64,000 bases of DNA from Coptis chinensis (Eukaryota > Streptophyta > Magnoliopsida > Ranunculales > Ranunculaceae): the NCBI GenBank assembly GCA_015680905.1, contig CM027385.1:82357501-82421500 (forward strand), in the 5' to 3' direction. The notes beneath the pieces are model-generated. The model was not told where the DNA came from, did no database searches, and saw nothing but the letters and a program-made list of their open reading frames with translations. Shown in pieces: positions 56,864 through 64,000 of the stretch; position 1 is the stretch's first letter, and each line of letters starts with the position of its first letter. Position numbers and translations under genes: made by a program.

Positions 56864-57148
56864 TTCGGCTATTCCTGAGATCTGATATCCTTCTCCGCCT
56901 GAGTGCCTTGTGAAATATGCAGACTATCCACATGACCCATGTACAGCTTCACCAACCAAAACTGAAATGGACACTTGGGCAAGCTTGACTATAATCGAAA
57001 TAGATACATAGCCAGCGCAGTCCATGCTAAAGCCCGCATCAGTCACAGACACACACATCTAGATTAAAATGTACTCACGAACTCATGGACATGTATTTGG
57101 TCTTGACACATCTAGCCCAACATAAAATTATTGTTCCAATCTCTCTCG

Positions 57149-57509
57149 AGTCTTGATACAGGAGGGGTTTTATGTCTTTAGCTCCACCTTTCATTTTCAA
57201 TACTATTTCATTTTAAGCTAATTCAGTTTTTGAGTATGGACTTCAGACCACAAAATGCAGATAAAATCTTGTTTTAGCTAACATTAACGTGTAAATTAAA
57301 ATAACAATAAATTGGTCCCAGGGCCCATTTTTAGTGAAAATCACTCTCAAAACCAACGATTTTTTTTTTAATCACTCTCAAGGACAAATTTCAAGTGAAA
57401 ATAATCCGGAAAACCAATTTTCAAGTTAAAATAACCCTTAAAGACAAATAACCCGGATTTAAAATAAATATTTTTCGATTTTACCTTTTTTGTCGTTTTG
57501 CTATGAACA
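57149..57509. other. Spacer
   Basis: 57310-57460 has loosely repeated phrases (AATCACTCTCAA, AGTGAAAAT, AAAACCAA) in non-coding DNA. No gene. Confidence 0.45.
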
Positions 57510-57970
57510 ATATAATGAGTGTTCATACCTTATGCTGATATATGAACAATGATTGTTCATATCCAAATAGATGAACGTATCTCATACAATATATTGATGT
57601 ATGAATAATTATTGTTTATATTTTATGCTGAGGTATAAATAATGATTGTTTATACTCCAATATGTGTTCTTACTTATCATATATTATGTTGATGTATGAA
57701 TATTGATTGTTTATATCCCAAATAGGCATGAATATTGATTGTTTATACTAATTACAAATATATATAAACAATAATTAATTGTTCGTACTCTAAATAGGTT
57801 CATACTCTAATAAGTGTTCTTATTGATCATACATTATGTTGATGTATGAACAATAATTGTTGATAACCTAAATAAATATGAACAATCAACAATGACTGTG
57901 TATGAACAATGATTGTTTATTCGTCAAATAAGTATGAACAATCATTGTTCGTACTATATACACCGGGTCA
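57510..57970. repeat. Degenerate array of AACAATGATTGTT palindromes
   Basis: About ten copies of a near-palindrome of the form TATGAACAATGATTGTTCAT, with linkers such as CCAAATAG and TTATGTTGATG, in units of roughly 40-100 bp. It is more diverged than the array at 51702-52535 but has the same design. Confidence 0.8.
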
Positions 57971-59049
57971 TTTCAATTGGGGCGGGCCGTTTATTATTTT
58001 GTACTAGGAGTATATTTGATCTTTCATCTACTTGAGCCGTTTTAATTTCACGTCAAAAGTATACTTGACCTTTTATCTACCCAGTCATTGTGAGTGATTA
58101 AAAAAAATGTATCATCTAAAGTAACTTTTTCTTTCAATATGTCATTCTCTGTTTTAATAAACACCATTTTTAGCATCAAAGGGAACAAGATACAATAACA
58201 TTTACAATCCCGTGATTGGGTAGTTTACGAAGGGGTACATCAGTAAATGCTTATTATAGGTGCTGCAAATTAGACCCTCATTAGTTTATCGGTGAATTGA
58301 TGGATCAGACGTTGAATAAAATATTATTCCATTATAGCCCGTTGAAAGTGGCATAGATGTTTTAATCCCATTTTGGACGTGGTCCCCACACAAAAAGTTG
58401 TTTTGACAAAAACACATCTACGTTTATATCCTTCGTCCTTTCTCTAATTATTTTCTCTCACGAACCCTCTTTCTCACCGCTTTCTCTATCTATTCTAATT
58501 TAACACTTTTCAAAAATGTGTTTTCTTCTAACCCAATAAAAAGGTTCTACATATGTTGTCATACCATTAAAAAAAACATATGTTGTCATAAAAAAATGTT
58601 GGTATCCTCTTCAAAAAACAGACTATTTATTTCCATCGCTAAGGTGCATGATAGTGGTGACCACTATACAATAGTTTGAATTAATAAGAGATTGTAGCCT
58701 GTAAGGTATATTTCAAGATATCTATTTTCCCTTTTCTTAGCTATCTCATTCAGGATGTATTATGCCAATTAAAAAATCGTAACTCGCTTACAATTATGTG
58801 AAGTTGATGAGATTGGTTACTATGAACTTGATTTGTAGATTATTTGTCATTTAATATTTGTGTTTGGCGTGATGACAAGTATGTACTTGTGTGCTTCGGT
58901 GAGCTATTCCTCCACCTATACACTATTATTTAATATAATGTCTTAATTCCTTGTTATGTTGTTTCTATGTTCATTTTCAGAATAAATTTCTACAACTGTA
59001 ATGAATATTAAAAAGCTAAAAAAAATGAGCCCTCAAATAGCTAAAATGA
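57971..59049. other. Spacer
   Basis: AT-rich, with no recognisable gene, RNA or element terminus. Confidence 0.45.
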
Positions 59050-59545
59050 GACGAATTTAACAGCACCACGCACATAATGTCGTACAAGTGAGATACAATG
59101 TCTTACTATAATTGTATTTAGTTAAGTTAAACGTATATTTAACAGTACGACATAATGTCGTAAATGTGAGATATAATGTCTTATTATGATCATATTTAGT
59201 TAAATTAAACGTGTATTTTCAGATTATCCAAATACGAATTATTCAATAATGAAAACCAACTTTTGGTGGAAAAGTCATGAAATATGAGAACATTTGATAA
59301 GTACTAATTATTGGAAAGAGGCTTGAAGCAGTAGTGACAATAGGGATGAAAACCATATTAAACGTGTATTTTCAGGTTATTCAAATACGAATTTAATAGC
59401 ACCACACATATCATGTCGTACAAGTGAGCTATAATGTCTTACTATGATCATATTTAGTTAAGTTAAACGTGTATTTTCCGGTTATTCAAATACGAATGTT
59501 ATAACACTACATAATGTCGTACATATGAGATACAATATTTTTATA
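59050..59545. repeat. Minisatellite, unit about 105-120 bp, 3-4 copies
   Basis: Units share ATAATGTCGTAC, GTGAGATACAATGTCTTA, TATGATCATATTTAGTTAA, AAACGTGTATTTTC and TATTCAAATACGAAT. Copies begin near 59070, 59150, 59345 and 59460; the third is separated by about 110 bp of unrelated sequence. Confidence 0.8.
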
Positions 59546-59774
59546 TATAAATATTATGGAAGAATATTAAGGATATTCCATACTATTATCAAGTGAGAGC
59601 TACATCCGGAAATAGAATAAATCTTCTATAACTCATTCAACGGGCTATTTTTTTTTACTATTTTAAGTCAACGTCCGATTCAAAGAATTTACTATTAGTT
59701 TATTCATTTGGTTGTAGTTTCCTTTAATCGTTTAATTATGTCGCCCCTAGATTAAGTGATTAATATATATATGA

Positions 59775-60026
59775 TAATGAAACTAGCATCACGTAAACCT
59801 GCAACACGTGCAACATGCATCCCACTAATCAATTTCATTTCATTAATTAATGTTGCATGTGAAAAGTTTGGAATATGGATGATAGAAGAAGGCAGGTGAC
59901 AGGTCGAGCTCCACTTGAACCCTGACGCAAATCCATCAAACAAGTGTTGTTTTTACCAACGAAGAAAGCAAACTTTTTAGCCTAAACTTTCCAAGAAATC
60001 ACACGACTTTAGAGGTTGAAAATTCA
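59775..60026 (+). repeat. Segmental duplication B, copy 2
   Basis: Counterpart of 53216-53463, about 6.5 kb away in the same orientation, with small indels (for example a CATT insertion near 59840). Confidence 0.92.
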
Positions 60027-60215
60027 AATTGATTTTGTTTGGTAGGTACGTAGGCAGCCAGGAAGGGAATCTTGTGTTCCCTATATAATAAAGATATAGC
60101 TACACGCCTACACTGTTCACAGGCCCGCAACATTCTGATCCGCTGTTCTCGGACTAAATTATTTGTACGTAATCCCAAATATTGAGAGAAATATTTTAAA
60201 TTATAAAAGTATTTG

Positions 60216-61031
60216 TTACGGCCGACCCAATTTGTGTTTGGCGGACTCCAAAAAAAAAAAAATGATTATTATAAGTGTGTCATTAGTTTCAAAAAAAAAA
60301 AAAAAAAAACAATTATTACACGTATGTCATTGATTTTCAAAAAATTGAATTCGAAACCCCAAACTTAAACGAAATTTGGAATCGTTTGAATTTGACTAAA
60401 AATCAAATGACTTACACCGCTTTGAGGCTTAGTCCAAACGATCCGCCAGATTGTTTGAATTTAAGTCCCAAAACGACTTAGCCACACCGTTTGACTTAGT
60501 CCAAACGACCCGACATTACACCGGTCAAGACCCCAAAACATAATTTTGAATTTTTTTTCAAAGTTAAATCCCAAACGACGTGGCCATATTATGTTCGAAA
60601 TTCCAAAACGATGTGGCGCCGTATGCCGTTTCATGATTTGGACTTATACAAAAATAGTCACACCGTTTGGACTTAGAAAAATCCCTAACGATATGGTCAC
60701 ACCGTTTGGACTAAGTCTCCAACGATGTGGCCATGTCATTTGAGATTTGAACTTTGAAAAAAAATTCAAAATTCTATTTTTTGGGCTCTTGACCGGTGTG
60801 GCCGGGTCGTTTGGACTAAGTCCCAAACGGTGTGGCCAAGTCGTTTGGGACTTAATCGAAACGACCTGGCCGGGTCGTTTAAGTTTGGGGTTTCGAATTC
60901 AATTTTTTGGGGACCAATGACATATTTATAATAATTGTTTTTTTTTAGATTTTTTGAAACCAATAACATATTTGTTATAATTGTTTTTTTTTGTGGGAGT
61001 CTGCCCAACACAAATTGGGGTCCGGCAGTAA
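60216..61031. mobile_element. Foldback element with long terminal inverted repeats
   Basis: The ends are inverted copies extending about 170 bp: TTACGGCCGACCC and AATTTGTGTT at the left, AACACAAATTGGGGTCCGG and CAGTAA at the right, then poly-A or poly-T stretches, TGTCATTG and AAACCCCAAAC-type blocks. The interior consists of the AAACGR-TGTGGCC module in both orientations, shared with 50105-50312. No target duplication could be fixed and there is no transposase. A MULE or foldback origin is possible. Confidence 0.75.
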
Positions 61032-61082
61032 TAGGACCCATTATAAAACCTAAATTATTTGTTGCAAATCCGTGACCGGTTA

Positions 61083-61896
61083 GAGCAAGTCCAATAAAGG
61101 GCTGTTAAAAGGTGCCACATAGGGTATTTTAGCTTGCTCAGCCAAATTTAGCACCCCAAAATAACAAAACCAATCCAATTGCGCTTTCTGTTTTGAAGTG
61201 TTAAATGATACGGACGACATAGTTACGGACGACATAGTTTAGTTTATGTCGTTCGTCCATTATTTTGTAACTTAAGTTGATTTTTTTTTTGAACAGACGC
61301 CACAATTTCTGTCGTCTGTTGAAATTTAACACACGGACGACAAAAACTATGCAGTCCGTCTCCCAAAATTATTATGGCAGCTGCTAGCGAAGGTCTTAAC
61401 TTTAACTGAGTTTTTAACTTCTTTCAAATTTAAGACCCTTTTAGAGCAAGTCCAATAGAGAGTTGCTAAATTGGATTGTTAAAAGTGTCACATAGGCTTT
61501 TTAGCTTGTCCAGCCAAATTTGACTCCCCAAAATAAAAAAAAACTAATCCAATCACGTTTGTTATTTTGAAGTGTGAAATGATACGGACGACATAGTGTT
61601 TACCGTACGTTTATTATTTTTTGAATTTTTTTTGGACGGACAGTATATTTTCTGCCATCTGTCAAAATTTAACACACGGACGGCAAAAACTATATCATCC
61701 GTCTCCCGAACTTATTATAGCAGCTGCTAGCGAATATTTTAATTTTGGCTGGATTTTTTACTCATTCCAAATTTAAGACCCTTTTAACAGTCTCATTAAA
61801 ATGATCCCCCATTGAACTTGCTATTAGCAGTCCCATTGGAATAACATTTTTGTAGTCGTCTTTAGTAGTCCATATAGTTTTCGATTGGACTTGCTC
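61083..61896. mobile_element. Harbinger/Tourist-type MITE dimer
   Basis: TIRs GAGCAAGTCCAAT and ATTGGACTTGCTC with 3-bp duplication TTA on both sides (61080-61082 and 61897-61899), typical of PIF/Harbinger. Inside, GAGCAAGTCCAAT recurs at about 61444 after CTTTTA, and the two halves are homologous (ATGATACGGACGACATAG, AATTTAACACACGGACG, GCAGCTGCTAGCGAA). It is a head-to-tail dimer of two monomers of about 360 and 450 bp. Confidence 0.88.
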
Positions 61897-61899
61897 TTA

Positions 61900-62245
61900 C
61901 ATGACACTAAGGAAAATAATAATAGTCCAGTATCCACCTGATATATATTATCTCTTTAATTAATGAGGTATTAATTAATAGAGTCAGATAAGATGGTGGA
62001 GTGGACCCCATAAGTCATGGTTCTATATGCAGCCCATTATTATTATTGTTTCTCTCCTCTACTCTTCCCCAAACACCATAACAATCTCTTCTTCTTCTTC
62101 TTATTCTATAATTTCCATTCCAAACGTTTTTCTACACTTGGTTAGTTTCTAATCTTTTATTTGTTCTTTAGTTTGATTCATTTTATTAGTAGTTTTGATA
62201 ATTTTTTTTAATTTGTAAAAATGGACTAGATTGAAGATATAAAAA
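61900..62245 (+). promoter_or_regulatory. Upstream region and 5' UTR of the reticulon gene
   Basis: Begins right after the Harbinger MITE. It contains a CT-rich leader (CTCTTCTTCTTCTTC at about 62086-62105) typical of plant 5' UTRs. The MITE edge is about 350 bp from the start codon. Confidence 0.45.
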
Positions 62246-64000
62246 ATGCCTGAGAAGATTACAGCCGAGAATCTACTGAACAACATAATGGACACTTTTA
62301 CTGAACAACATAATGCCCCGAAGCCAAAGAACATGTCTTTTTTTGAAGAAGATAAGTCAGCTTCAGTTTCTGATCAGATAAATAGGCTCTTTGGTCGTCA
62401 GAAGCCAGTTCACAATGTGTTGGGTGGTGGAAAGTGTAAGATTATTGACTACTTATAGTTTATAATAATAATTTCTTTTTGTTATGTGTTTAAATTTGGT
62501 TTCTTTGAACTTGTTTGTAGCTGCTGATGTTTTGTTATGGAGGAATAAAAAGATATCTGCAAGTGTTTTGACTGGTGCTACTGCTATCTGGGTGATATTT
62601 GAATGGCTTAATTACCATCTCTTGACTATGGTGTTCTTTGCATTGCTTATTGGTATGCTTGCTCAATTCGCTTGGTCAAATGCATCAGGATTAGTAAACA
62701 GGCAAGTAAATGTATGATTTTTACATTTCCATTATGAAAAGTCCAGTGCTTATACAGATATACATTTTTGTTGAAACAGGACCCCATCAAAAGTACCTCG
62801 CGTTCGTTTGCCAGAGGAGTTATTTGCCAATATAGGTGTCTCAATTGGTGCTGAGGTTAATCGCTTCTTGGGTTATCTGCAGAACGTGGCATGTGGTGGA
62901 AACTTAAAGCAATTTCTCATGGTATGTTTTGATATTGAGTTTATGGTGGCATGTATAATTGAGTTCAATTTGTGTGATAGGAAACCACTTTAATTTTGTA
63001 GAAAAATCCTGAAGCGTAAAAACTGATTTTGTTTTTGGTGCTATGGAGGCCATAGTTTCTAGTTTCACTTCGTAATCCCCCTGTGTGTTGCATATAAACT
63101 TTTACCGTGAAATCCATTCAGGTCGTATTGAGCTTGTGGATTGCTGCTGTGATTGGAAGCTGGTGCAATTTCCTGACTGTCCTGTATATTGGTGAGAGAA
63201 CTACTTCCCCCCTCACAATTTTTTTCCTGTTTTAATTGGAGAAATTATGTCTGTGTTGGTTACCCTAAGCTCTGGTTGGTAGAGTAGTCATGGGTGGCTT
63301 GTGTTGGAGACTAGTGTTTCCGTTGCTCTTTTTGCCACTTAATAAGGCTCTACTCCAAAATTATGGAATGATGGAGGTGGAATCCTATCAAAGTTTGTGA
63401 ACCGTGTTAGTGGCTGCAAACTGTGTATTTTCCTTGTCATTTTTGTGATGATGTAGGTGGGGATCTTAGCAATAAAGGAATAGAATCTACTAAATACGTA
63501 TATCTAGTTATCTACCATACTTGGTCGACATATTGCATGTATGTGGTATTATTTGCTTTCTAGAAAGCACGGTCTTAGTTACGAACTATGAACAATATAA
63601 GTGAGGTTGAGTTACATAATGTAGGTGACCTATGTCCTATTCCTAAATTGAGCCCTTGGAATGATAACCGATATCCTTAGTATAAGCTAGTCAGTCAAAG
63701 AAATCACTCAAAAAACTTCGATGGGTTATGATCACATGCTTAGTCAATGTGTTTTACTACTTTTAGACCACGATTATCTTAGGATTGTCTCGTTAGAATC
63801 ATACGTTAATGTTGAATATCCTGTTTTGTTTGTTCTAGGATTCATTGGTGCCCATACTCTGCCAGTGTTGTATGAGAGGTATGAAGACCAAATTGACAGC
63901 TTTGTTTATAAAATTCTGGATCAGCTTCAGCACCAGTACGGGAAGATTGATTCAAAAGTACTAAGCAGAATTCCCAAGGGGAGCTTTAAGGGAAAAAAGT
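62246..64000 (+). CDS. RTNLB: Reticulon-like protein B, 3' end beyond window
   Basis: Exons 62246-62435, 62521-62701, 62780-62921, 63122-63191 and 63839 onward; phases agree and 248 codons are visible. RTNLBs are ER membrane proteins whose hydrophobic hairpins bend tubules. After a 60-residue cytosolic N-terminus comes the reticulon homology domain: VLLWRNKKISASVLTGATAI, first hairpin about 77-112, a soluble loop with LPEELFANIGVSIGAEVNRF, second hairpin about 172-200 (VVLSLWIAAVIGSWCNFLTV, GFIGAHTLP), then the C-terminal YERYEDQIDSFVYK helix. The window ends in a Lys-rich GSFKGKK tail, typical of the last few residues before the stop. Intron 2 uses a GC donor (AACAG|GCAAGT), which is the only donor that keeps the family sequence. 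Confidence 0.93.

Larger units (their letters stand above)
55563..57148 (+). repeat. Segmental duplication A, copy 2
   Basis: Counterpart of 45698-46737. It carries the shared MITE M1, lacks MITE M2, and contains a private insertion of about 0.8 kb ending in poly(A) (55652-56452). Beyond 57148 it continues into sequence (CTCTCGAGTCTTGATACAGG) that copy 1 lost or displaced by its LINE insertion. Confidence 0.9.

Overview
The window is nuclear DNA of a flowering plant, most likely a eudicot. It has AT-rich intergenic DNA, short-exon genes with plant-type GT-AG introns, a CC-NBS-LRR resistance gene, a COMT-type O-methyltransferase, a plant reticulon, and a dense bed of plant transposons (Helitron, hAT and Harbinger MITEs, L1-type LINEs, a solo LTR, a TRIM). 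The species cannot be fixed from sequence alone. Exon models were built by hand from splice motifs, reading phase and family conservation.

Layout. 1-2.1 kb: a truncated COMT-like copy at the window edge, then a four-exon COMT-like gene disabled by one extra base in exon 1. 2.2-3.2 kb: an (AT)n microsatellite split by an 841 bp non-autonomous Helitron. 3.3-3.9 kb: short blocks matching both flanks of the downstream resistance gene with no gene between them. 3.9-13 kb: long gene-poor DNA. 13-20 kb: LINE debris, a single-exon CC-NBS-LRR gene (15606-19124) and an RNase H-like retro-fragment. 20.8-26 kb: a TIR element, then an intact seven-exon WD40 gene (YAO/RRP9, U3 snoRNP 55K type, 526 aa). 26.6-31 kb: nested repeats, an NLR scrap, a broken extensin-like gene, and a TIR element with its empty site visible in a paralogous copy. 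31.6-42.7 kb, minus strand: a 19-exon SAPS-domain (PP6/SIT4-associated) gene with a continuous 792-codon product.

43-62 kb is a transposon graveyard: MITEs with exact target-site duplications, a LINE cut by a solo LTR, two segmental duplications, and several palindromic tandem arrays. It holds one intact small gene (GRF zinc finger plus membrane helix, 51187-51552), a calmodulin-like tail and a 47-codon acidic ORF. From 62246 to the right edge lies a reticulon-like (RTNLB) gene whose last codons fall outside.

The solid genes (NLR, YAO/RRP9, SAPS, RTNLB) are unrelated housekeeping or defence functions and show no sign of acting as one pathway. The least explained features are the array of about 35 near-palindromes upstream of the GRF-membrane gene, and a foldback repeat family built on an AAACGG-GTGTGGCC motif at two loci.
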